A DNA stretch of 64,000 bases from Nocardia testacea NBRC 100365. GTDB lineage: Bacteria; Actinomycetota; Actinomycetes; Mycobacteriales; Mycobacteriaceae. The notes beneath the pieces were generated by a model, which was given only the letters and a program-made list of their open reading frames with translations, did not search any database and was not told the origin of the DNA. Positions 34,296 through 43,367 of the stretch are shown piece by piece (within the stretch, counting starts at the first letter, position 1; every line of letters starts with the position of its first letter). The stretch lies in assembly GCF_000308775.1 (NCBI RefSeq), contig NZ_BAGJ01000274.1, positions 1-64,000 on the forward strand, in the 5' to 3' direction. A program made the translations under genes and the position numbers.

Positions 34296-34559
34296 TTTTA
34301 CTCCCGACGGGAGGGGCTGATGGGCAACAACAACTGTCCGGATGACGCTCAACAATGGCTCAACAAGCGAATCCACGCGCTCAACACAGACGACTGGTCA
34401 CGATGACCTCCCCTCCACCGACATCAATGACCCGGCGCCGGCACTGTGGGGATTCAAGGGTTTTCCGGTCTGATTCGCTGACCGGATGGACAGCGGGTAG
34501 GGGCCGTGGTGACGAGACTCGATGCCGTGGCGAAGAAGGAGGCCGAAGCGCCGGCCGAG

Positions 34560-34645
34560 CAGCGCACGATCGAGTCGTTGAACGCGCGCTACCGTTTGGC
34601 GATCAAAGCTCGCGGGCATTTCCCGACCGAGCAGACCGCTTGGGT
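34560..34645 (+). pseudogene. Tiny IS256-family transposase remnant
   Basis: The frame has RTIESLNARYRLAIKARGHF followed by PTEQTA, matching the near-C-terminal TNAIESLN-x-R-x-RRA-x-x-RGHFPTE block of IS256-type transposases. Nothing else of the element is visible. It sits just outside the CIS regulator and marks an old insertion boundary. Confidence 0.6.
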
Positions 34646-34845
34646 TCAAGAGGACGACGCAACACCCGCCATAACGACGGGCTTGTGATCTCTTCGCAGT
34701 CTTTCTGCAATCCGCTGCCACTCTCGCCTGCTACCAAAAACTCACCCCGGCGGGGCCGGCTTCCGGGACCCGCACCCATCCAGCCGTAACCAAGTGGGAC
34801 ATTTCCTCACTGCGGTCGGTCTGCAGTTCTCTCCAGATCTGGTGT

Positions 34846-34872
34846 CCAGGCCGATCCCGGGGATCGGCCTGG
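34846..34872. repeat. 12-bp perfect inverted repeat before gene 34916
   Basis: CCAGGCCGATCC (34846-34857) and GGATCGGCCTGG (34861-34872) flank a 3-base loop. Without a T-run it could be a terminator, an attenuator, or an operator for the gene that starts 44 bases later. Confidence 0.5.
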
Positions 34873-34915
34873 TCCGGGCAACTCTTGGGGTACCGACCGG
34901 CAACAGGTCCGGGAA

Positions 34916-35425
34916 ATGATCCAGGTCCCGGCGGCCCTCACCGACGAAGACGTCGCGCTACGGCTGACAATCGGCCACGAGAAGGCCCCGGATCCACCTG
35001 GCGGGATGGCAACGGCGGTCAGCGTCCTGTTCGCCGGAATCGATGAGCGTTTCGGACCAGCCCCGGAGGACGAGACCGAGGACCAGCGCGAGCGGAGGGT
35101 TGCTCAGGCGATGATGGATGAGACCCGTCGCCAGGCGATCGCGATCATCCAGGCATTTCGGGCACAGTTCGCAGCCTGCAGTGACGCCGACGTCATCGCG
35201 TGGAACAAGGCGATCACCGCATCCGGGCTCGGTGACACTCTCGACCTGGGCGCCGCCGAGCCCGAGCTACAGCGGATCAGCATCGTCTTTGCGCAGCGCG
35301 GCAACAGCATCCAGGACCTGCGGCTGAGCCTGGTAGGGTGGCGGCCGGGGCAACTATTGCGCAGCAACGCATTCGGCAATGACAGGAAGCGGGTCGCGGC
35401 CTGGTTGCGTACCAATCTCGGATGA
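34916..35425 (+). CDS. Hypothetical protein (169 aa)
   Basis: A 169-residue soluble protein starting ATG 34916. I see alternating acidic and helical segments (ALTDEDVALRLTIGHEKAP, EDETEDQRERRVAQAMMDET) and a C-terminal Arg/Ala-rich helix (RSNAFGNDRKRVAAWLRTNL). No signal peptide, membrane helix or known motif is present. The ribosome site is weak (AGGTCCGGGAA). The codon pattern looks like a real gene, but I cannot name a function. It lies next to the CIS locus, separated by IS256 debris. Confidence 0.55.
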   Translation: MIQVPAALTDEDVALRLTIGHEKAPDPPGGMATAVSVLFAGIDERFGPAPEDETEDQRERRVAQAMMDETRRQAIAIIQAFRAQFAACSDADVIAWNKAITASGLGDTLDLGAAEPELQRISIVFAQRGNSIQDLRLSLVGWRPGQLLRSNAFGNDRKRVAAWLRTNLG

Positions 35426-35583
35426 GCCGGTGGCCGAGATCCGGCTGAGGTACCCAGGAGTTGGTCCACCTGAGTGGGAGTCGGTTATCGGTGGGTACAG
35501 GCAGCAGCCTCCCCACGGGAGTTCGATAGCCCGGGGTGGAGTGTGTGGTTCGCCGACCTCTGGGCGAATTGGGAGTGTCAGGC

Positions 35584-35787
35584 CTATCTTCGAGGAAGCT
35601 CCCACAGTGGCCTTCCATTGCTCTCCGGCGTCAGCACCGGAAGCTTTCTGCGCCAATAAGGCGCGTCTGCAATCCAGACTCTCCCGGTGACTGTGTCGAG
35701 GACTGCAACGGTCGTGGTGTTCTCGGTCCCACAGGCGGCGATCTGAAAGCGGCCGATGTGTGACTCATTGGATTGGGCGCCGTTCAT
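35584..35787 (-). CDS. Small hypothetical protein (67 aa)
   Basis: A 67-residue protein with a strong AGGAGG 7 bases before its ATG at 35787. It contains GRFQIAACGTENTTTVAVLD and TVTGRVWIADAP, the short beta-hairpin pattern (R-x-Q-V... V-x-DT-x-TG-x-VW) seen in many small proteins of unknown role. No neighbours suggest a function. Confidence 0.55.
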   Translation of the reverse strand: MNGAQSNESHIGRFQIAACGTENTTTVAVLDTVTGRVWIADAPYWRRKLPVLTPESNGRPLWELPRR

Positions 35788-36263
35788 TCGGTCTCCTCCT
35801 GTGCGCCTTCTGAAATATCACAGGTCCGCCTGGTCGATTACGGGAGGTTATCCTTCTTTCCGGGGCCGTTCGGGCTCTGCCCGATGGCGCCCCGGCGCGC
35901 CATGGTTGGTCATGGGAAATATTGTGGTCGGGGGTGTTGCGCCGCGCAGGTACTGCTGGGCACCCATTCGGGCAAATTCCGCTGCCGCTTTCACGGCGTG
36001 GTTCGGAACCGTGTGCCGGGCATGAAGAAAGGTATTCTCCGCCGATGGTTCCGGTTACCGGGTCGGTAAGTGCCCGGGCTCGCCAGTCCGCCGAGTTGGC
36101 CTGCTCGCCGTCGAACGGCGGTATCGCCTGCACAGTCGGACGATCCCGAAGGCACGGCCACCGGCTGGCTCAGCGATGCATCCGACTGGTTCTCCGACCG
36201 TTGCCGGAGGATCCGATCATGTCCGAGACAGACCGTGGAAACGACCGTGCGAACAGGCGAGTA
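35788..36263. other. Intergenic region without a supported gene
   Basis: About 475 bases between the small ORF and the comB-like gene. Several short frames exist on both strands but none has recognisable features. Confidence 0.45.
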
Positions 36264-37064
36264 CTACGCCGTGACGTCGAACGCGCCGTCCACGAGTACA
36301 GGAACGAGGCAGGACACGTCGAGGTCGGCTGCGATGTCGACGTCGGCGCCGAATCCTTTGCTGGTCAGCTCGCGGCCGCCGACGCAGTCGTGTATGCGGT
36401 CGCTGAGGTGGTCGACACCGGCATCGAACAGGTCGACCGCTGCCCATGCCTCCGGGCTGAACCTGTCGCCGTAACCCAGCGCGGCAAGCCGAGAAAGAAT
36501 GGCACCGGCGCCGAGATGATCCTCGAGGGCAGGGCGCAAAGAGCCGTCTTCGCTCCAGCGCTCGCCCGCGGCGATGACAGCAACCGAGCGCCGGGCCTCG
36601 AGGGCGGGCGCGAGCCACTCGGCGACAGCACTGGCGTTACGGAGGCAGCCGACGGCAATGGTCGAGCCGGTGGCTCGCAGTGCCTCGGCGATCGTCGATC
36701 CGTTGGGCGATGGCAGTACGAGCCGTGGGATCGGCTCGCAGGCGAGTAGACCGGCCGGTGAGAGCGAGGGCGCCGGAACCGAGCCCGACCTGGTCGCTTC
36801 GAGCCGTCCCACCGCGAGTACCGCGTCGTTCATTGCCGCGAACCTCGCGGCTTGCTCGCCCGTCCACCGGTAGGGGAAGACCCGCATGCCCCGCTCCACC
36901 GCGACGGCCACCGAGGTCGAGAAACTGAGGACGTCGACCACGACCGAAACATCAGCCCCGGCCGTCGTGGCCCCGACGGGACCCCAGTCGAGACGAACGT
37001 CGAAATCGCCCTGCCCGAACAGATCAGCCACAGCGGGCGAGCGTAGCCGACCGCTGGGAGCCAT
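36264..37064 (-). CDS. comB: ComB-like 2-phosphosulfolactate phosphatase family protein
   Basis: A 266-residue protein with the ComB signature: DVSVVVDVLSFSTSVAVAVE near the N-terminus, LPSPNGSTIAEALRATGSTI, VAVIAAGERWSEDGSLRPAL and EDHLGAGAILSRL. In methanogens ComB hydrolyses 2-phosphosulfolactate in coenzyme M synthesis; in actinobacteria the true substrate is unknown, so the annotation is by family only. The ATG at 37064 is chosen by homology, since the longer frame adds a basic non-conserved leader. It is divergent from the WYL regulator with a short gap. Confidence 0.8.
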   Translation of the reverse strand: MAPSGRLRSPAVADLFGQGDFDVRLDWGPVGATTAGADVSVVVDVLSFSTSVAVAVERGMRVFPYRWTGEQAARFAAMNDAVLAVGRLEATRSGSVPAPSLSPAGLLACEPIPRLVLPSPNGSTIAEALRATGSTIAVGCLRNASAVAEWLAPALEARRSVAVIAAGERWSEDGSLRPALEDHLGAGAILSRLAALGYGDRFSPEAWAAVDLFDAGVDHLSDRIHDCVGGRELTSKGFGADVDIAADLDVSCLVPVLVDGAFDVTA

Positions 37065-37243
37065 CGTCCACCCGCAATGATTGCGCTCTGCCGCCGAGGG
37101 TGCGGCACGGAGTCCGGCATCGGGCTGACGCTGTCCACTGCTCACCGCGGGGAGTACGGCTGGTGCCGCGAGCGGGTTGTCCGGCGGTCGGCGCGGTGGT
37201 TCATGAGAGTCACGATGACAGCCCCACGCGACAACGGACTGTC

Positions 37244-37873
37244 GTGTTTCCGCCCCGTCCCGTGTCCGCGACCGTCCTCGCGGACCGGTTCGGGGTGAGC
37301 CGGCGAACGATCGAGCGTGACCTACGTTCCCTGAACGATGCCGGCGTTCCCGTCTACGGATCCCCGGGCCGCACCGGCGGGTACGCGATCCTGCCGGAGT
37401 ACTCGCTGCCGCCCGTGCCGCTCACTGTCGAGGAGGCGACGGCCTGTGTCGCAGCTCTGGGGCTGATGGATCGCTCGCCGCTTGCCCCGCACGCCCGAAC
37501 TGCACTCGACAAGCTCCGCGCGGCGCTGCCCGCACCGGTCGAAGCCGCGGCCACGGCAGCGCCTGTCGTCATGACGGTAGTCACGCGGCAGGCACAGAGA
37601 ACCGCCGCCTGGCTCGATGCCGTCCGTGACCACACCCTCGTGGAGATCCTTTACGAGAACGACCCGGCTCCCCGCCTCGTCGAGCCGTACACCACCCTCG
37701 AAGGAGGTGGTTCCTGGTATCTCGTCGGATGGTGCAGAACACGTGAAGGCGTAAGGGGTTTCCGCACCGATCGGGTCGCCGAGTTATCCGTGACAGCATC
37801 CACATTCGAACCCGACCACGTAGCTGCCGTCACGAACGACCTTGCCCGCTGGGCTGTCGCGCCGCTGACATGA
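37244..37873 (+). CDS. WYL-domain transcriptional regulator with eroded N-terminus
   Basis: The frame contains most of an HTH (SATVLADRFGVSRRTIERDL, RSLNDAGVPVYGSPGRTGGY) and a WYL ligand domain (TLVEILYENDPAPRLVEPYT, WYLVGWCRTREGVRGFRTDR). The usual first helix of the HTH (LLxLLQxRPxW) cannot be found in any frame upstream, although an HTH start is normally 20-30 residues earlier. GTGs at 37244 and 37262 are the nearest starts. So the DNA-binding domain is probably damaged or has an unusual start. WYL proteins regulate stress and defence genes among others. Confidence 0.6.
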   Translation: MFPPRPVSATVLADRFGVSRRTIERDLRSLNDAGVPVYGSPGRTGGYAILPEYSLPPVPLTVEEATACVAALGLMDRSPLAPHARTALDKLRAALPAPVEAAATAAPVVMTVVTRQAQRTAAWLDAVRDHTLVEILYENDPAPRLVEPYTTLEGGGSWYLVGWCRTREGVRGFRTDRVAELSVTASTFEPDHVAAVTNDLARWAVAPLT

Positions 37874-38586
37874 CCCATCAGTGTTAATACACCCCTGGCC
37901 CGTGGGCAACGGCTCTGCCGTGGCCCGTACAGGGAACAAGCGCCGAGCGGTGATTACACCGATGACGGTGTGTTTTCGATTCACCGGCAGTGCGACTTCC
38001 GGCCACGGAGTGCGCAGTTCGATCGTTCGGATCCGCGCCGGCACCTTCGCCTGCCAACCGCAAGTGCCCGAGTGGCAAGACGCTGATCGGCGCGCGGTCT
38101 GCGCCACGGATCCGACCTCGGGGTCACGATGCGCGAAATCCCGTCGGTTACCGCGCACTTCATGCTGGAAACAAGCCACTCCCCGAACCGCCCCGGGAAA
38201 CGAGCCGCCACCGCAGCCGACACCGCGCCCGGCCGGTCGTCCGCCGCGGCCCGCTCGACTCCACTCAGAACTCGATGCACCGTCTGCCGAATCTCGGTAA
38301 CGCTGCGGCGCAGTGGGTTTGGTTCATACGATGGCGTTCCGGCCGGCTACCCGGCCCTCTGCGACACCTGCAGGCCAAGCCGAAGTCATCCGCTCGACAG
38401 TCCTCCACGTCGAAGACCGCTACGTGGGGGCAACGAGCAATTCTGGGGGCTGTGACAGGCTTGTTCTGGTTGAACGCGGTCAACCCCCGTAGGGGCTCTA
38501 TGTGCTCTCACCTGCCTCTTCATTATCTCACGGGCACCGTTTTCACCTACAACGGATAGCGGCTTTCGTTCTGCCCGGCGACCGCT
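37874..38586. other. Region without a recognisable gene
   Basis: About 710 bases. There are overlapping open frames on both strands but their translations are Arg/Pro-rich and lack family features. It may be decayed coding DNA. Confidence 0.4.
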
Positions 38587-39506
38587 ATGGTGCCCGACAT
38601 GCTTTCTGGTGAGGAGAAGTTCATTCGTTCCGGGCAAGTTCGGTTGTGGACCGAGCGTTTCGGCCGCCCCGGTGACCCCACCGTCTTATTGGTCATGGGT
38701 ACTTCTACGCAGGGCATCGGCTGGCCCGACGAGTTTGTCGAAGCTCTCGTGAACAGCGGTCGGCAGGTGATCCGGTTCGATCATCGTGACACCGGCCGTT
38801 CCGACTCCGTCGATTTCACAACACACCCGTACGCGCTCGCCGACATGGCCGCTGACACAGCAGCTGTTCTGGACGGTCACGGCGTCACGACCGCGCACAT
38901 CGTGGGGACGTCGCTGGGCGCGGCAATCGGGCAGTGGCTCGCCGTGCATCAGGCGGCCCGTGTCCGCACGCTGACGGTCATGGCTTCCTCTCCCATGGGA
39001 AACAACCCCGGCCCGGCATGGGCGCGGGCAATGGCAGGTCAACCGGCCGCGGCCGACGAACTCCCGCCCCCGACGGCACGGTTCTTCAACCACCTGATGG
39101 CCTTCGCGAAGGCGCCCGTACCACTGTCCAGCAGTGCATGGATGCCGATGTGCAGACCTGGCGCGCGCTCAACGGCGATGCCCTGCCCTTCGACGAGGCC
39201 GCCGCGCGGCGGTTCGTCGAACACTGCTACACCCGGGCCGACAACCTGGCTGCCGCCGAGAATCACGATCTCGCCGCTCGGCGCTGGGACGACGACCGGC
39301 GAGCGTCCCTGTCCCGCATCACCGCCGCCACCTTGGTCTTGCACGGCAGCAATGACCCGCTGTTCCCCAAAGCCCATGGTGAGGCCCTTGCGGCGCAGAT
39401 CCCGGCGGCGCACCTGGAGATCGTGCCCGGAATGGGCCACCACCCGTTCTTCTCACCGGGGCTCACCGAGCGGATCGCCGACTCGATCATCGGCCACACG
39501 ACCTGA
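38587..39506 (+). pseudogene. Alpha/beta hydrolase, frameshifted
   Basis: The N-terminal half (HGVTTAHIVGTSLGAAIGQW, with the GTSLG nucleophile elbow) is in one frame. After FNHLMAFAKAP the protein continues in another frame from about 39118 as TVQQCMDADVQTWRALNGD and ends with HGSNDPLFPKAHG and the catalytic histidine region VPGMGHHPF. All catalytic parts (Ser, Asp, His) are there, so one indel near 39110-39125 is all that breaks the gene. It is either a recent pseudogene or a sequencing slip. Confidence 0.8.
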
Positions 39507-39514
39507 CTCCAAGC

Positions 39515-40040
39515 CGTCTATATGCGGGCCATCGTCCGACAAGCCGTCGCGAACAGCTCGCCGCTGCGCATACCGATCACATCCTGAGAGCACCCGGGGA
39601 CATCGGGCCGCCAGGACTTCGAGCCGGCGTAGATCGGGATGCTCGGCAGAAAGCCGATCGACCGATACCGAACCCGCTGGGGCCTGTCGAAAATCGTTCT
39701 CGTCGAGACAGGCCGGCGTGGCCGGGCCCAGCAGTTCTTCCAGGCAAAGGACACGACCAAGCATTCCGGGATCCACAAGGTCCTCGACGAACAAGCCCGC
39801 GACGGCGCTGCGAACCGACGCTGCCGCGGACGCACTGGGCACCGTCACGATCGCCCGCCCCTGCAACACGATAAAGCCGGCCCAGCCCTGCGGGCAGATC
39901 ATCGCTCGCGGAGAGATCGCCACATCCACGGGCTCGGTCGAGGAGAACGAAACCGGTACCCCGGCCGGCCCTCCCAATAAAGCGTGGGCTCCGGTCGGCG
40001 CAAGCGCTGCCGTCAGCAGAGCTGTCCTGCCGGTCGCCAT
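39515..40040 (-). pseudogene. GNAT-family acetyltransferase-like gene, frameshifted and C-truncated
   Basis: From ATG 40040 the frame reads MATGRTALLTAALAPTGAHA, AISPRAMICPQGWAGFIVLQ and SVSVDRLSAEHPDLRRLEVL. The sequence then moves to another frame (DVPGCSQDVIGMRSGELFAT) and stops near 39515. The N-terminal region resembles that of certain actinobacterial GNAT proteins, and the acetyl-CoA-binding core is missing. Assignment is moderate. Confidence 0.4.
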
Positions 40041-40090
40041 GTCGTGGTCACGGTTTGCGGTCACTGCATCAACGCTGTCAGGCTTCCGCG

Positions 40091-40648
40091 GTGACGACAG
40101 AGTACAAAGCGACATACAACACCCTGGCTGTTCGATTGATCTCGCTTGGCATGATCTCGACCGATACCGCGCACAAGGTGCTCCGCGACATCGACGGGCT
40201 GGACGACGAAGGGCTAGACGACGAGCTGGACGGCGAAGATTTGGCCGATGCACTGGAATGTTTCGGGGTGGCGATCGGGGTGCACAGCGACAAAGTCGAC
40301 GATCTGGAGGGCAGTTACCAGTACCTGTTGCGCGACGCGGCAGCTTGCACCGGTGGCGCCGTCGTCGTCGACGATGTCGAACTGCACAGCGATCCCGACG
40401 GCGGGGAGACTCTTCGATTCGTATGCAACGGCTCTGTTGTGGAGTGGTCACTGCAACACGATTTCGATGGCTATCTCGACTTCATGGGTATCCTGGGCAA
40501 CATTCATGATCTCAATCCGCCCGGTGCGGATGATCACAGGACGTTCCGGTCGGTCGAGCTCGATGAGCCGGGGATCAACTACTACGTGTTGGCCACCGAT
40601 GAGCAGGCGCTGGCGCTGGTGAATGAGTTCGGTCTGCGCCTCGACTGA
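40091..40648 (+). CDS. Hypothetical acidic protein (185 aa)
   Basis: About 185 residues from a GTG at 40091 (TTG at 40055 and an internal ATG are alternatives). It is strongly acidic and has DIDGLDDEGLDDELDGEDLA, a central beta-rich part (GGAVVVDDVELHSDPDGGET) and VLATDEQALALVNEFGLRLD at the end. The compact acidic make-up resembles toxin-immunity or small antirestriction-like proteins, but I see no family motif. Confidence 0.55.
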   Translation: MTTEYKATYNTLAVRLISLGMISTDTAHKVLRDIDGLDDEGLDDELDGEDLADALECFGVAIGVHSDKVDDLEGSYQYLLRDAAACTGGAVVVDDVELHSDPDGGETLRFVCNGSVVEWSLQHDFDGYLDFMGILGNIHDLNPPGADDHRTFRSVELDEPGINYYVLATDEQALALVNEFGLRLD

Positions 40649-41047
40649 GGCCTGAACACGACTTTCCCGGCGGATCGGCATCCCTCCCGACTCCTGCCCC
40701 ACCGCCAGGCCCCAGATGACGAGCCGCCGCCCTTTCGACCAGAACCCGCAGCCCGCTATAGCAGTTTCCGGGAATGGCGATCATGGTCGGCTGGTGCACG
40801 GTCCGGCCGGTCGCTGCGGCGCCTCGCGGTGTACTGCGCCCACGTACGGGCGGACAGAGCGGCCCAGCGGCCGGCGTGGCGGGTGAGATTCCGAGGAGTT
40901 CGGCGAGGACGGGTGTGGGCAGGTCCGCTCGCCGACCGTATCGGCTGGACCTGCGGCCCTGATTGTGTAGCGGAAACCCTGTGACCAGCGATAAGCCTGT
41001 ACCAGGGGGATCGGTGAACGGTTCGATCCCGGAAGGAGGTGAAAGCG

Positions 41048-41140
41048 ATGGGTTCCTTCGGACTCGATTTCGGTGTCGGCCTCGATGTGTTCCTGAAGTG
41101 GCTCGCGGTCACTTTCGGACTGGACTTCGGCATCAGCTGA
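41048..41140 (+). CDS. 30-residue micro-protein with very strong ribosome binding site
   Basis: The ATG at 41048 follows GGAAGGAGGT (41031-41040) at ideal spacing. The peptide holds a near-repeat, GLDFGVGLDVF then FGLDFGIS, around a short hydrophobic LKWLAVTFG. It may be an amphipathic or membrane-active micro-protein, or a leader peptide. No homologue comes to mind. Confidence 0.45.
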   Translation: MGSFGLDFGVGLDVFLKWLAVTFGLDFGIS

Positions 41141-41349
41141 CCGCCGGCCCCGCTCACTGCCGAGACGGCCGCTCGTCCCTGTGCCTACCGTCCCGGTGAA
41201 GGAGGCAGTGGGCGGCGCGCCTCCCAGTGCGCGCTGCCCACCGGCTCCGCCCCGAACTCCGGGTGCCGTGGCGTCGCGGTTGGTTCGTGGCGCGCGGTGT
41301 CCCGGCCCCTTACTGCGGCTACACGGTCTGATGCGGAAGGAACAAGACC

Positions 41350-41691
41350 ATGACCAGCCGGCCGCCGTACCCGGATGAAGACCCACCCCGGCGAGACCTC
41401 CCAGGCCCCGGCCCCTACCCGCCCGAATATCACCTGCACGTGCCCTACGGCGGCGATTTCCGGGCAGGCTATCTCCGGCCGCCGAAGAAGAAGCCGAAAT
41501 GGCCGTGGATCCTCGCCGCGATCGTGGCGGTGCTGCTGCTGCTCCTCGGCGCCTGTATCGCTTTCACCGGCGACGGCAACCAGGAGCAGCAGGTCAGGGA
41601 GCCGGTCGGCCTCACCTACGAGGTGAGCAGCGACGGCCCGCACGGCCGGGTTGAGACCTATCTCCGGCTCACCGGGCCTCGGCCGCTGTGA
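41350..41691 (+). CDS. Short single-pass membrane protein, MmpS-like start
   Basis: A 113-residue protein with GGAAGGA before its ATG. A proline-rich cytoplasmic leader (PYPDEDPPRRDLPGPGPYPP) is followed by KKKPKWP and a membrane helix (residues about 50-68, WILAAIVAVLLLLLGACIAF). The outer part has VGLTYEVSSDGPHGRVETYL. The opening of the extracellular domain resembles MmpS-type proteins, but it stops early, and the 3' end overlaps the convergent sulfur operon by 23 bases. It may be C-truncated. Confidence 0.6.
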   Translation: MTSRPPYPDEDPPRRDLPGPGPYPPEYHLHVPYGGDFRAGYLRPPKKKPKWPWILAAIVAVLLLLLGACIAFTGDGNQEQQVREPVGLTYEVSSDGPHGRVETYLRLTGPRPL

Positions 41692-42625
41692 TCGGACGAG
41701 GTGTCGTGACGGCCTCGCCGATCCACGGCAGGACCGCGTCGCGGACGTCGACCGTTCGGGGCAGCAGACCGTTGGCGTGCAACAGGTTTGCGCAACGTTG
41801 CTGCTCATCGAGAAATTCATCGGTGACCGGGCCGATCCCGAAGGGGCGTCCGCGCAAGGCCGCCTCCCAGCGATCGAGATCGGCGGTGCCACCGCGCCGT
41901 TCCGCGTCCTCGACGAAGAAACGCGCTGCCGCGCGCGGGTTGGCGACGATCCACGCATCCGATTCCTGCAGGGCCGTGACGATCGCTTCGAGTTCCGGGC
42001 GATGATTCTCGGCGAACTCGCGCCGGACGAACCACAACGAGGGGTGGCTGAAGAGGCCGTCGGTATCGATGAGCGTATGTACCTGCGTGGTGGCCTCGAC
42101 CTCCGCCAGCGCCGGGTAGGCACCGACCCACGCATCGATATCGCCGCGCAACAGGGCAGCGCCACCGTCGTTCACGTCGATATCGACCGGGACGATATCG
42201 GACCAGCGCAGGCCCGCTCGGTCGAGAGCGAGCAGAGCGAGGGTGGTCTGCCACGAACCGTGCGCGATCCCGATCCGCTTACCGCGCAGATCGGCGATGG
42301 TGCGGATACCGGAGTTCGCCGGGCTCACCAACCGCCCGTTCTCGACGCGCGGACCGGAGATCCCGACGTACACCAGGTCGCGTCCCTGCCCCAGGCCGGT
42401 GATCGGCGGGGTGAACCCGGTGCCGATGAAGTCGTATCCGCCTTCGGCGAACAACCAGTCCGAGTGCAGTGTCGGCAGTCCCGTCCGGGGATCGGCCCGT
42501 GGTGGGGCCGGTAGCTCGCGTAGGTCCACCCATTCGACATCCCGGAGGTGTGGTTCGAGCAGGCCGTTGTGGCGCAGCACGAACAAGGAGTTGTTGTTCG
42601 GGAAGTAGCCGATACGAATGGTCAT
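41669..42625 (-). CDS. Leaderless substrate-binding-fold protein (NMT1/TauA-like)
   Basis: A 318-residue protein with an NMT1/ThiY-type periplasmic fold: IGYFPNNNSLFVLRHNGLLE, GKRIGIAHGSWQTTLALLAL, LLRGDIDAWVGAYPALAEVE and SHPSLWFVRREFAENHRPEL. There is no signal peptide or lipobox, so it probably stays in the cytosol. The aligned N-terminus lacks the cysteine found in the desulfinase-like protein upstream. AAAGGAG precedes its ATG at 42625. As the last gene of the operon it may be a helper protein or an enzyme of that fold. Confidence 0.7.
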   Translation of the reverse strand: MTIRIGYFPNNNSLFVLRHNGLLEPHLRDVEWVDLRELPAPPRADPRTGLPTLHSDWLFAEGGYDFIGTGFTPPITGLGQGRDLVYVGISGPRVENGRLVSPANSGIRTIADLRGKRIGIAHGSWQTTLALLALDRAGLRWSDIVPVDIDVNDGGAALLRGDIDAWVGAYPALAEVEATTQVHTLIDTDGLFSHPSLWFVRREFAENHRPELEAIVTALQESDAWIVANPRAAARFFVEDAERRGGTADLDRWEAALRGRPFGIGPVTDEFLDEQQRCANLLHANGLLPRTVDVRDAVLPWIGEAVTTPRPITAAEAR

Positions 42626-42649
42626 AGGAGGGCTCCTTTCGGCGATATG

Positions 42650-43357
42650 TCAGACGAGACCGCGGCGGCGGGCCTCGTCGAGCAGTCCACTGCGACCCCA
42701 CTGGGCCACGAGGTTCGTCGGGTCGAAGTCCACGGTTCCGCCGACGAGTTCACCGAGCGCCTGGTACTGGGCGCCCTCTTCGAGGAGCACCACGAATTTG
42801 GCGAGGTCGAGCAGGCCCGAGCGGCCGATCACGTTGACCCCGCCGTTGGCCTCGAAGATCGCGACGAGGTCCGGGTCGTCGACGAGACGGTCGAGAATGA
42901 AGTCGCCGGGGGCCTGGCTGCGGTCGATATGGGCGGGGATATCGCGCGAGAGGGTCAGCCGTTGCGAGGCCGCGTATTTGATGCGCAGGGTTCGGTGTGT
43001 CTGCGCCCATCCGCCCAGCCAGGGGGTGTGGATATGCACGATCGAGGTGATCTCGGGGTGCTCGCGGAACACCTTGGCGTAACCGGTGACGAAACCGGCG
43101 GGACCGTCGCCGGCCAGCACCTCGCCGTCGAAGGACGCGAGGATCGGCTTCGCGCTCCGGTCCTCCGCCCACGGTCCGGGCTCGTTGAGCGCGACGGCCA
43201 GTTCTTCGCCGGGGACCCGCTCGACGAAGTTCACGGTGCCGTTGGCGGAGACGGTCCCGGTCTCACGGAACACGCGGAAAGCGGTGTCGGCAGCGCGGCG
43301 AGCATCGTCCACGAAAGCCGCGACCGCGGGGGTGACGCGCGATTCGGTGCTGGTCAT
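42650..43357 (-). CDS. Class II aldolase/adducin family protein
   Basis: A 235-residue class II aldolase-like protein. The metal-binding pattern is seen in SIVHIHTPWLGGWAQTH, a second HID near RDIPAHIDRSQAPGD, and the following EANGGVNVIGRSGL. In this family zinc is held by histidines and the reaction is usually aldol cleavage or decarboxylation. Here it sits within a sulfur-compound operon, between a monooxygenase and a binding protein, so it may process the carbon skeleton or aldehyde freed by desulfonation. That role is an inference. Confidence 0.75.
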   Translation of the reverse strand: MTSTESRVTPAVAAFVDDARRAADTAFRVFRETGTVSANGTVNFVERVPGEELAVALNEPGPWAEDRSAKPILASFDGEVLAGDGPAGFVTGYAKVFREHPEITSIVHIHTPWLGGWAQTHRTLRIKYAASQRLTLSRDIPAHIDRSQAPGDFILDRLVDDPDLVAIFEANGGVNVIGRSGLLDLAKFVVLLEEGAQYQALGELVGGTVDFDPTNLVAQWGRSGLLDEARRRGLV

Positions 43358-43367
43358 GAGGAATCTC

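Noticed and set aside
34300..34312. Riboswitch or attenuator before the LuxR gene
   Set aside because: Only a six-base stem with a one-base loop is visible, too little to claim a regulatory RNA.
38587..40509. Single 640-codon plus-strand gene
   Set aside because: Only the first 180 codons match the hydrolase; after the frameshift the frame is read-through of other genes' DNA.
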